From contig NZ_CP022680.1 of assembly GCF_003595525.1 (NCBI RefSeq), positions 310,001 through 374,000 on the forward strand: a stretch of 64,000 nucleotides of DNA, written 5' to 3'. A program made the translations under genes and the position numbers. Every line of letters begins with the position of its first letter. The stretch's first letter is position 1. Below the pieces are notes generated by a model. The model did no database searches and had not been told where the DNA came from. It saw nothing but the letters and a program-made list of their open reading frames with translations. The DNA is from Streptococcus respiraculi (GTDB taxonomy: Bacteria; Bacillota; Bacilli; Lactobacillales; Streptococcaceae). Below are positions 57,401 to 64,000 of this stretch, piece after piece.

Positions 57401-58642
57401 ATGGTATTACCAAATTTTAAAGAAAACCTAGCAAAATATGCGAAGTTACTCGTTTCAACAGGAATCAATGTGCAACCAGGTCATACAGTTTCCTTGACCA
57501 TTAGTGTCGATCAAGCGGAATTGGCTCGCTTGATTGTCAAAGAAGCCTATGCCAAAGGGGCTGTAGAAGTGCTTGTCAACTGGCAAGATGATGTCATTTT
57601 GCGTGAGCGCTACTTGAATGTACCGATTGAGCGTCTAGAGACCATTTCTGAGCAACGGATTGCTGAGATGAATTATATTCTAGACCATAAAGCTAGTCGC
57701 TTGGTGGTGTTATCTGAAGACCCAGGTGCTTTGGACGGTATTGACCCAGAAAAGCTCTCTCGTGCGACACGCGCAACAAGCATTGCCTTAAATCCAATGC
57801 GTCAAGCGACTCAAGCCAACAAAATCAGCTGGACTTTGGGGGCAGCTGCAGGACTAGAGTGGGCGAAGAAAGTCTTTCCAGATGCTGTAAGTGATGAAGA
57901 AGCCGTTGACCTTCTTTGGGACCAGATTTTCAAAACTTGCCGTGTCTATGCTGATGATCCGGTAGCTGCATGGAAAGAGCATGAAGAGCGCCTTGTAGCT
58001 AAAGCTGCTATTTTGAACAAAGAACAGTTTGTTAAACTCCACTATACTGCACCAGGTACAGACTTGACACTCGGTATGCCGAAGAACCACTTGTGGGAAG
58101 CAGCTGGCTCTATCAATGCTCAAGGGGAACACTTTATCGCCAATATGCCAACAGAAGAAGTCTTTACAGCGCCTGATTACCGAGTAGCAGATGGTTATGT
58201 GACCTCAACCAAGCCACTCAGCTACAATGGAAATATCATCGAAGGTATCAAAGTGACTTTCAAAGACGGTGAGATTGTTGATGTTACCGCTGAAAAAGGT
58301 GATGAAGTCATGAAGAAATTGGTCTTTGATAATGCTGGCGCCCGCGCTCTCGGTGAGGTTGCCCTCGTACCAGACCAAAGCCCGATTTCTCAATCAGGTG
58401 TGATTTTCTTCAATACCCTCTTTGATGAAAATGCTTCAAACCACTTGGCAATTGGTCAAGCCTATGCCTTCAGTATTGAAGGTGGTGTTGACATGACCAA
58501 TGAGGAATTAGAAGCAGAAGGTCTTAACCGTTCAGATGTCCATGTGGACTTCATGATTGGTTCAAACAAAATGAACATTGACGGAATCCGTGAAGACGGA
58601 ACAGCTGTGCCAATCTTCCGCAACGGTGAGTGGGCGATTTAA
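57401..58642 (+). CDS. pepS: Aminopeptidase PepS (M29 family)
   Basis: Cytosolic metal-dependent aminopeptidase of 413 residues, involved in peptide use. VLPNFKENLAKYAKLLVSTG at the start, EVLVNWQDD, and FNTLFDENASNHLAIGQAY with the downstream DVHVDFMIGS (metal-binding Glu, His and Asp positions) are features of the M29 AmpS/PepS group. AAAAAAGGAGTC precedes the ATG. In other streptococci pepS also follows polC, which shows that the lanthipeptide genes and the ABC importer now intervene. Confidence 0.95.
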   Translation: MVLPNFKENLAKYAKLLVSTGINVQPGHTVSLTISVDQAELARLIVKEAYAKGAVEVLVNWQDDVILRERYLNVPIERLETISEQRIAEMNYILDHKASRLVVLSEDPGALDGIDPEKLSRATRATSIALNPMRQATQANKISWTLGAAAGLEWAKKVFPDAVSDEEAVDLLWDQIFKTCRVYADDPVAAWKEHEERLVAKAAILNKEQFVKLHYTAPGTDLTLGMPKNHLWEAAGSINAQGEHFIANMPTEEVFTAPDYRVADGYVTSTKPLSYNGNIIEGIKVTFKDGEIVDVTAEKGDEVMKKLVFDNAGARALGEVALVPDQSPISQSGVIFFNTLFDENASNHLAIGQAYAFSIEGGVDMTNEELEAEGLNRSDVHVDFMIGSNKMNIDGIREDGTAVPIFRNGEWAI

Positions 58643-58670
58643 CTGCAACAATAGAAAGTAGGTTGTAGAC

Positions 58671-58901
58671 ATGATTGGAAGTTTACTGGTTGGCTTGCTT
58701 GTAGCAATCATTGCTGCAGCTATTACCAACCGTGGTGAAAAAATGGGCTGTATTGGCAAGATTCTTTTAGGACTTGCTGGTGCCTGGGTCGGCCAGCTCC
58801 TCTTTGGAGACTGGGGACCCCATATTGCAGACACAGCTATCGTTCCTTCCGTATTAGGAGCTGTTATCCTTCTAGCCATTTTTTGGGAACGAGGGAGTTA
58901 A
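58671..58901 (+). CDS. GlsB/YeaQ/YmgE-family membrane protein
   Basis: A 76-residue protein with three hydrophobic segments, the transglycosylase-associated protein family. GSLLVGLLVAIIAAAI, then GKILLGLAGAWVGQLLFGDW and PSVLGAVILLAIFW are visible. Related proteins are stress-linked and sometimes partner with Gls24/Asp23 proteins; the function is not established. It probably shares the pepS transcript, 28 bp downstream. Confidence 0.85.
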   Translation: MIGSLLVGLLVAIIAAAITNRGEKMGCIGKILLGLAGAWVGQLLFGDWGPHIADTAIVPSVLGAVILLAIFWERGS

Positions 58902-58905
58902 GAAA

Positions 58906-58938
58906 ACCCCCAGACTAGTATGCCTAGCCTGGGGGTTC
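58906..58938. terminator. Convergent terminator
   Basis: AACCCCCAG / CCTGGGGGTT stem between the GlsB-like gene and the minus-strand lipoprotein gene. Confidence 0.8.
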
Positions 58939-58950
58939 TGTTGTTTCAGT

Positions 58951-59415
58951 TTACTGTTTGGTCAAGACAACTGTATCGTTAAAGTCATCTTCGCTGATAT
59001 CTTCAATAGTCAATGTGTTGCCGTCTAAGAAATAACGCTCGGTATCGTCACCGATGATGATACGCTGATTGCTTGGGTCAATCGTGACATTTTTGATTTC
59101 TTGCTCACCATCTGGTTCAACCTGAGTCCAAGTACCAGATGTTCCAGTGATGACAAGGGTTACTTCGTCTTCTTCGTCGCGTCCTTTATAGGTTCCGTCC
59201 AAGTCACCAGTTTGTGTGGCAGCTGCTGGAGTAGTTGCCGAAGAAGCAGAGGTTGCTTGGCTTGATACTATAGATGAGGTCTGAGAAGTTGCGTTCACGG
59301 TACTAGCAGGGCTAGAGCTTGCAGGTGCAGTTTGATTTTGTGTGTTTCCGCAGGCCACAAGGAAGAGTAAAAAGGCAGCTACAGTAGTGAATGATATAAT
59401 TTTTGTAAATTTCAT
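58951..59415 (-). CDS. Small secreted lipoprotein of unknown function
   Basis: A 154-residue lipoprotein with lipobox LVAC (Cys 22), followed by about 45 residues rich in Ser, Thr and Ala that form a flexible linker. The C-terminal part (DGTYKGRDEEDEVTLVITG ... VVLTKQ) looks like a small beta-structured domain and is acidic. I do not recognise a named family. It is a single gene with its own promoter. Confidence 0.85.
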   Translation of the reverse strand: MKFTKIISFTTVAAFLLFLVACGNTQNQTAPASSSPASTVNATSQTSSIVSSQATSASSATTPAAATQTGDLDGTYKGRDEEDEVTLVITGTSGTWTQVEPDGEQEIKNVTIDPSNQRIIIGDDTERYFLDGNTLTIEDISEDDFNDTVVLTKQ

Positions 59416-59495
59416 GGTTATTTCCTTTCAAAGAGAGATTAGCTTCTATTATACTCAAGTTTTAAATGGCTTGGCAAGATTTTTGCTTATGAAAA

Positions 59496-59535
59496 AACAA
59501 GGTCGAAAAAATAAGTTTTGGACCTTGTTGTTTTA
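59496..59535 (-). terminator. Terminator of def
   Basis: AACAAGGTC / GACCTTGTT stem with T run on the minus strand, just behind the def stop codon. Confidence 0.7.
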
Positions 59536-59544
59536 ACTGCTTGT

Positions 59545-60159
59545 TTACTCAATCACGAGCATTCCTTCTTTAATGGCAAATGGATGTTCTGGATTGATAC
59601 GGTCGTAGAACATGATGCCGTTGATATGGTCAATTTCATGTTGGACGACAATGGCGTTAAAGCCTTTGAGTTTGATGCGGTGTTTTTCCCCATTTTTATC
59701 GAAATATTCCACTGTTACGCGGGCATGACGTACGACGTAGCCAGGGACTTCTCGGTCAACGGATAGGCAGCCTTCTCCGCCTTCCATAGCGGCCTCTTGA
59801 ATGGAATGAGAGACGATTTTCGGATTGTACATGACTTCTTTTAGTGCGTATGCCTCAGCCGGTGGATTGCCCTCTTCGTCTTCGGGATTTGGCACAAGAA
59901 CCGCAATGATGCGTTTTGACACATCGATTTGTGGCGCTGCAAGACCAACTCCACCACGGAGCTTCATTTTTTCTGCCATAACAGGGTCCTGGGAATGCTT
60001 GAGGAATTGGAGCATTTTTTCGCCTAAGATAATCTCCTCATCAGACAGTGGAAGTTGGACCTCTTCTGCAATCTTGCGCAAGGTTGGATGTCCTTCACGG
60101 ATAATATCGTCCATATCGATTAAGTGGCTAGCTTTTGTTAAACGTTCAATTACAGACAT
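59545..60159 (-). CDS. def: Peptide deformylase
   Basis: Removes the formyl group from the starting methionine of new proteins; iron or zinc enzyme, 204 residues, class II (Gram-positive) type. The three motifs are [15 protein letters not shown] with the metal Cys, and [14 protein letters not shown] with the HExxH pair. The N-terminal extension and insertion [10 protein letters not shown] agree with class II. Confidence 0.98.
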   Translation of the reverse strand: MSVIERLTKASHLIDMDDIIREGHPTLRKIAEEVQLPLSDEEIILGEKMLQFLKHSQDPVMAEKMKLRGGVGLAAPQIDVSKRIIAVLVPNPEDEEGNPPAEAYALKEVMYNPKIVSHSIQEAAMEGGEGCLSVDREVPGYVVRHARVTVEYFDKNGEKHRIKLKGFNAIVVQHEIDHINGIMFYDRINPEHPFAIKEGMLVIE

Positions 60160-60331
60160 AATCTTCTCCTTCTAGTTTCTAAAGACTAGTATAGCACGAA
60201 ATCAAATAGAAGAAAAGGTGGGTGCAAGGGGAGGAAGAATCTGCTATACTAGTCAATAGAAGGAAAATCTAGTAGTTGTACTGAAAATATCCGTTGGAAT
60301 AGTGGAAAAAAACAGAAAATAAGGAGATATT

Positions 60332-61492
60332 GTGAAAACGTTTCTGGGAAAATGGAGTGTTTTAGCCCTCTCATCCATGTTGGTTTCAGCTTTTTCAGTT
60401 TCACCAGCCCTGCCCTTGATGTTGGAGCATTTTAAGAACTATCCGAAAGAGCAGGTCGAAGTTCTGATTTCCACGCCATCCTTTTTTGTTTTGGTGGTTC
60501 TGCTGCTGAATCGCCCGCTCAACCGTCTATTCAATGAAGGTCAGATGATTGTGACTGGACTTTTGATGATGAGTCTAGGAGGGATGTTGCCTCTCGTAGC
60601 GCAGGAGTATTGGATTGTCGTTCTATCTCGGATGTGCTTTGGTCTCGGTGTCGGCATGATCAATGCCAAGGCGATTTCTATGATTAGCGAGCGGTATGAA
60701 GGTGTAGAACGCATTCAGATGTTGGGCTTTCGAGGTTCGTCAGAAGTGGTCGGATCAGCCTTTTTTACCATGCTAGTGGGGCAATTGATTAAAAGCAAGT
60801 GGAGCTACGCATTTGCCATTTATGGCTTTGGTCTCATCGTTTTGCTGTTCTATCTCTTTTTTGTTCCCAAAAAGAAAGCACCAGTAGTGAATGAGTCGGC
60901 TTCCTATGCTCCATTAAGCCCTTTCTTACGTTTACAGGCACTGGAGCTGGCCCTTTTTGCAGGTTGGAATGTCTGTATTAGTTCCTGCATTAGTCTGCGA
61001 ATACCCCTGATTGTGACAGAGAGTGGTCTTGGAACGCCCTCGTCTGCTAGTTTGGTCCTCAGCCTTTATCAGCTGGTTGGGATTGTCTCGGGTCTTGCTT
61101 TTGCTCCGCTTTTGAAAAAATGTGGCTCGCGCTTGCTCGCTCTATCCTATCTCGCCCTAGCTTTATCAACTCTAGGGATTGCCCTTTCATCGCAGCTTGT
61201 GTTTCTTGCTTTTACTGCGCTAGGTGCAGGGTTTGTCAATAGTGTCCTGATGACTGCAGTCTTTCATGAATTGGCAGAAGAAATGCCTGCGCCCCTTCTT
61301 AACAATGCAACGGCAATCGTGCTAGTAGGCTGCAATCTAGGCGGTGCCTTGTCTCCCTATGTCCTAAAAGGAATTGGACTTCTAGGAGAACATTATCCGT
61401 TTATTTTTAGCGTTTTTGCAGTTAGCTGTATCAGCTTTGCCTTGCTTGCTTTTATGACAATCAATAGGAGGAAATCAGATGCGTCTGGATAA
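60332..61492 (+). CDS. MFS transporter
   Basis: A 386-residue major facilitator protein with about 12 hydrophobic segments (LSSMLVSAFSVSPALPLMLE at the first, RMCFGLGVGMINAKAISMIS at the fourth). It starts at GTG 60332 with AAGGAG five bases upstream. The substrate is unknown; it resembles the small-molecule efflux branch. It overlaps rsuA by 14 bp, so the two are translated together, though no shared function is evident. Confidence 0.88.
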   Translation: MKTFLGKWSVLALSSMLVSAFSVSPALPLMLEHFKNYPKEQVEVLISTPSFFVLVVLLLNRPLNRLFNEGQMIVTGLLMMSLGGMLPLVAQEYWIVVLSRMCFGLGVGMINAKAISMISERYEGVERIQMLGFRGSSEVVGSAFFTMLVGQLIKSKWSYAFAIYGFGLIVLLFYLFFVPKKKAPVVNESASYAPLSPFLRLQALELALFAGWNVCISSCISLRIPLIVTESGLGTPSSASLVLSLYQLVGIVSGLAFAPLLKKCGSRLLALSYLALALSTLGIALSSQLVFLAFTALGAGFVNSVLMTAVFHELAEEMPAPLLNNATAIVLVGCNLGGALSPYVLKGIGLLGEHYPFIFSVFAVSCISFALLAFMTINRRKSDASG

Positions 61493-62207
61493 ATTTTTAG
61501 TAGAATGTGGTATTGGCTCTCGAACAGAGGTCAAGAAAATCCTCAAATCAGGCAGGGTGACGGTCAATCAAGCGGTGGAAAAATCTGCCAAGGTCCAGAT
61601 TGATGAACAGAAAGACCAGATTGCCTATCAGGGCGACGTTTTGACCTATGAGAAATTTGTCTACTATCTCTTAAATAAGCCAAAAGGTGTGATTTCTGCA
61701 ACAGAAGATGATAAACACCGGACAGTCTTGGATTTGCTAGATGATACCGCTAGACATAAAGAAGTCTTCCCTGTTGGACGACTCGACATTGACACGCATG
61801 GACTCTTACTGTTGACCAATAATGGAGCATTGGCCCATGAAATGTTATCACCTAAAAAGCATGTGGACAAGGTCTATCAGGCTGAAGTGGCAGGTGTCAT
61901 GACAGTAGAAGATATTGAACGCTTTGCGCGTGGAATCGAGCTAAAAGACGTTACCTGCCAGCCCGCTGATTTGGAAATTTTAGAGGTAAGGGAAGAGACG
62001 CAAGCCACGTGCGTGCAGATCCGTATTGCAGAAGGCAAATTCCACCAAGTTAAACGCATGGTGGCAGCCTGTGGCAAACAAGTGACGGATTTAAAGCGTC
62101 TTAGCATGGGGCCGTTACGCTTGGATGAGAGACTCCTCTTAGGAGAATGGCGCAGACTAACCGTAGCCGAGTTGGAAAGCCTCGCTATATTTGGAGTAGA
62201 GTTATAA
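61479..62207 (+). CDS. rsuA: 16S rRNA pseudouridine synthase RsuA
   Basis: Isomerises a uridine of 16S rRNA (U516 in E. coli numbering). The 242 residues contain an N-terminal S4 RNA-binding domain (MRLDKFLVECGIGSRTEVKK) and the catalytic motif PVGRLDIDTHGLLLLTNNG with the active Asp. GKFHQVKRMVAACGK is typical of the RsuA group. AGGAGGAAATCAG precedes the ATG within the end of the upstream gene. Confidence 0.93.
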   Translation: MRLDKFLVECGIGSRTEVKKILKSGRVTVNQAVEKSAKVQIDEQKDQIAYQGDVLTYEKFVYYLLNKPKGVISATEDDKHRTVLDLLDDTARHKEVFPVGRLDIDTHGLLLLTNNGALAHEMLSPKKHVDKVYQAEVAGVMTVEDIERFARGIELKDVTCQPADLEILEVREETQATCVQIRIAEGKFHQVKRMVAACGKQVTDLKRLSMGPLRLDERLLLGEWRRLTVAELESLAIFGVEL

Positions 62208-62262
62208 TGGACTGATGATGTTTCATCAAATAAAAGAACTAGCCAAATCAATCATTTTGTGG

Positions 62263-62379
62263 TAGACTAATACAAGCATAGGTTTTTAAACTCATCCCGT
62301 GAGGTGAGAAAGACAAATACGGATTACCACTTTGATAGTGTATAACAAAGGCCTATGACTATAGAAACGTTACATGGGC
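62263..62379 (+). promoter_or_regulatory. PyrR-type attenuator of the uracil permease gene
   Basis: The leader contains CTCATCCCGTGAGGTGAG (62291-62308), which fits the PyrR-binding loop. The antiterminator arm CATAGG (62277-62282) can pair with CCTATG (62352-62357). The same segment, as GCCTATG (62351-62357), can instead pair with CATGGGC (62373-62379) to form a terminator ending in TTTTTTGTG. UMP-bound PyrR would favour termination. TGTGGTAGACT near 62258 is the probable extended -10. Confidence 0.85.
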
Positions 62380-62404
62380 TTTTTTGTGTGCCCAAAGGAG
62401 GATT

Positions 62405-63679
62405 ATGAAAGAATCAGTTCGTTTATTGCTGGATGTGGATGAAAAGCCGTCATTTGGCCAAGGTATTTTGCTCAGTTTTCAGCACGTGTTTGCCATGTTT
62501 GGTGCAACGATTCTAGTGCCCTTGATTTTGGGCATGCCGGTCTCTGTTGCTCTCTTTGCCTCAGGTGTGGGAACCTTGATTTACCAAGTTGCAACCCAGT
62601 TTAAGGTGCCGGTCTATCTCGGTTCATCCTTTGCCTATATTTCAGCGATGGCACTTGCCATTAAAGAGTTAAACGGGGATGTGTCTGCTGCTCAGACAGG
62701 GGTACTCTTTGTTGGTTTAATCTATGTCTTGATTGCAGCCTTGGTGAAAGTTATTGGGACCAAGTGGATTGATAGCCTCTTGCCACCGATTGTGATCGGT
62801 CCAATGATTATCGTTATCGGGCTTGGCTTGGCCAATTCAGCCGTGACAAATGCAGGCTTTGTCGCAGACGGAGACTGGCGCAAGGTTCTTGCAGCGATTG
62901 CGACCTTCTTAATTGCAGCCTTTGTCAATACAAAAGGAAAAGGCTTTATGAAGATTGTGCCATTTCTGATTGCGATTATCGGAGGGTACGTAGTGGCCTT
63001 GGCGCTTGGCTTGGTTGACTTTACACCTGTTCTTGAAGCTCCTTGGCTTGAATTGCCACGCTTCTATTTGCCATTTAAGACGGGTGTCTTTGAGCAATAT
63101 AAACTCTACTTTGGACCAGAAATGCTTGCGATTTTACCGATTGCAGTGGTGACGGTAGCAGAGCACATCGGTGACCACACCGTCTTGAGCCAAATTTGTG
63201 GTCGTCAATTCTTGAAAAATCCAGGTTTGAATCGGACCTTGATTGGAGACGGGGTAGCGACTGCGGTATCTGCCTTTATCGGAGGTCCTGCCAATACGAC
63301 CTACGGAGAAAATACAGGAGTTATCGGCATGACGCGTATCGCTTCTGTATCGGTGATTCGTAATGCCGCACTTATTGCGATTGCTTTTAGTTTCCTTGGG
63401 AAATTCACTGCCCTAATATCGACCATTCCAAGTGCAGTTCTAGGTGGGATGTCTATCCTACTCTACGGTGTTATTGCAAGTAACGGCTTGAAAGTCTTGA
63501 TTGAAAGCCGAGTCGATTTTGGACAAGTTCGCAACCTCATCATCGCAAGTTCAATGCTCGTTTTGGGACTTGGTGGTGCTGTCTTAAATATCGGAGCAAT
63601 CACCCTTTCAGGAACGGCGCTGAGTGCGATTGTGGGAATCATCCTCAACTTGATTTTGCCACGTGAAGCGCAGAAATAG
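62405..63679 (+). CDS. uraA: Uracil permease (NCS2 family)
   Basis: Polytopic nucleobase:cation symporter of 424 residues that imports uracil. FQHVFAMFGATILVPLILGM near residue 25 and the NCS2 signatures VTVAEHIGDHTVLSQICGR and GPANTTYGENTGVIGMTR are present. ATG 62405 follows AAAGGAGG; a frame extension to 62384 lies within the attenuator. Also called pyrP. It is regulated by the PyrR leader in front. Confidence 0.95.
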   Translation: MKESVRLLLDVDEKPSFGQGILLSFQHVFAMFGATILVPLILGMPVSVALFASGVGTLIYQVATQFKVPVYLGSSFAYISAMALAIKELNGDVSAAQTGVLFVGLIYVLIAALVKVIGTKWIDSLLPPIVIGPMIIVIGLGLANSAVTNAGFVADGDWRKVLAAIATFLIAAFVNTKGKGFMKIVPFLIAIIGGYVVALALGLVDFTPVLEAPWLELPRFYLPFKTGVFEQYKLYFGPEMLAILPIAVVTVAEHIGDHTVLSQICGRQFLKNPGLNRTLIGDGVATAVSAFIGGPANTTYGENTGVIGMTRIASVSVIRNAALIAIAFSFLGKFTALISTIPSAVLGGMSILLYGVIASNGLKVLIESRVDFGQVRNLIIASSMLVLGLGGAVLNIGAITLSGTALSAIVGIILNLILPREAQK

Positions 63680-63708
63680 TTGACAAAGACAGAAAAGATT
63701 GATAGAAT
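63680..63708 (+). promoter_or_regulatory. Promoter of rpsO
   Basis: TTGACA (63680-63685) and TAGAAT (63703-63708), 17 bp apart, immediately after the uraA stop codon. Confidence 0.85.
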
Positions 63709-63710
63709 AA

Positions 63711-63780
63711 TGAGGTCCTAAGGACAAGAATTAGCCTTTCTTGGTCACGGGTTGCCAACCTGTTACTCGGATGTGGCTCA
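63711..63780 (+). promoter_or_regulatory. Possible autoregulatory leader of rpsO
   Basis: About 90 bases of leader include GGTCC/GGAC (63713-63723) and GGGTTG/CAACCT (63748-63760) stems. Bacterial rpsO leaders often bind S15; this one was not matched to a specific described class. Confidence 0.35.
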
Positions 63781-63801
63781 AATACAAAGGAGAAAATACT
63801 C

Positions 63802-64000
63802 ATGGCAATCTCAAAAGAGAAAAAAAATGAAATCATGGCGCAATACGCTCGCCATGAAGGTGATACTGGTTCAGTTGAAGTACAAGTAGCTGTGCTTACT
63901 TGGGAAATCAACCACTTGAACGACCACATCAAACAACACAAAAAAGACCACGCAACTTACCGTGGATTGATGAAAAAAATCGGTCGCCGTCGTAACTTGT
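63802..64000 (+). CDS. rpsO: 30S ribosomal protein S15, 5' part
   Basis: The first 66 codons of S15, cut by the window end; the full protein has 89 residues. [20 protein letters not shown] and [13 protein letters not shown] are S15 sequences, and [10 protein letters not shown] begins the C-terminal helix. It binds 16S rRNA early in small-subunit assembly. AAAGGAG precedes the ATG. Confidence 0.98.
   Translation, partial: MAISKEKKNEIMAQYARHEGDTGSVEVQVAVLTWEINHLNDHIKQHKKDHATYRGLMKKIGRRRNL

Overview
The window is chromosomal DNA of a Streptococcus. The evidence is the gene order uppS-cdsA-eep-proS and polC-pepS, a complete mevalonate operon for isopentenyl diphosphate, a fused GshAB, the Gram-positive PolC, LPXTG anchoring, strong AAGGAGG ribosome binding sites and streptococcal sigma-A promoters. 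The species cannot be fixed from sequence alone; a sanguinis, mitis or suis group relative is plausible.

Layout. 1-7263: 3' end of rhaD, convergent gshAB, then the overlapping mevalonate operon mvk-mvaD-mvaK2-fni. 7264-8757: a MarR regulator and a DUF1304 membrane protein among short palindromic repeats. 8758-25268: one host N-glycan utilisation locus. It holds GH92, GH125 and GH38 mannosidases, a ROK sugar kinase, a GH20 hexosaminidase, a CcpA-controlled sugar ABC importer (two permeases and a lipoprotein, no ATPase), a YesL-type protein and a YesM/YesN two-component system. 25269-27982: purA, preceded by a 262-bp element with 11-bp terminal inverted repeats and followed by about 11 tandem hairpin units. 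27983-30969: a flavin monooxygenase, a nitronate monooxygenase-like protein and a divergent TetR regulator. 31223-36387: yajC, uppS, cdsA, eep, proS. 36388-39503: an LPXTG adhesin behind a long structured leader and a promoter with a run of nine G between -35 and -10. 39545-40300: an IS200-type element. 40336-44100: dihydroxyacetone kinase genes dhaKLM (minus strand) and the regulators dhaS-dhaQ. 44437-48831: polC.

48732-54886 is the most unusual part: an A+T-rich insertion of about 6 kb flanked by two copies of the last 100 bp of polC plus its terminator (140 bp, 3 mismatches). It encodes a PlcR/TprA-type regulator, a 45-codon secreted peptide resembling PhrA signals, a 32-codon lanthipeptide-like precursor, a class IV-like lanthipeptide synthetase with lyase, kinase and zinc-type cyclase domains, and an MFS exporter. 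It ends in about 3.7 tandem copies of a 110-bp repeat. It reads as a mobile, quorum-sensing-controlled lanthipeptide cassette.

54909-64000: an osmoprotectant-type ABC importer, pepS, a GlsB-like protein, a lipoprotein, def, an MFS transporter, rsuA, a uracil permease behind a PyrR-type attenuator, and the 5' part of rpsO. No tRNA, rRNA, CRISPR array, integrase or prophage was seen.
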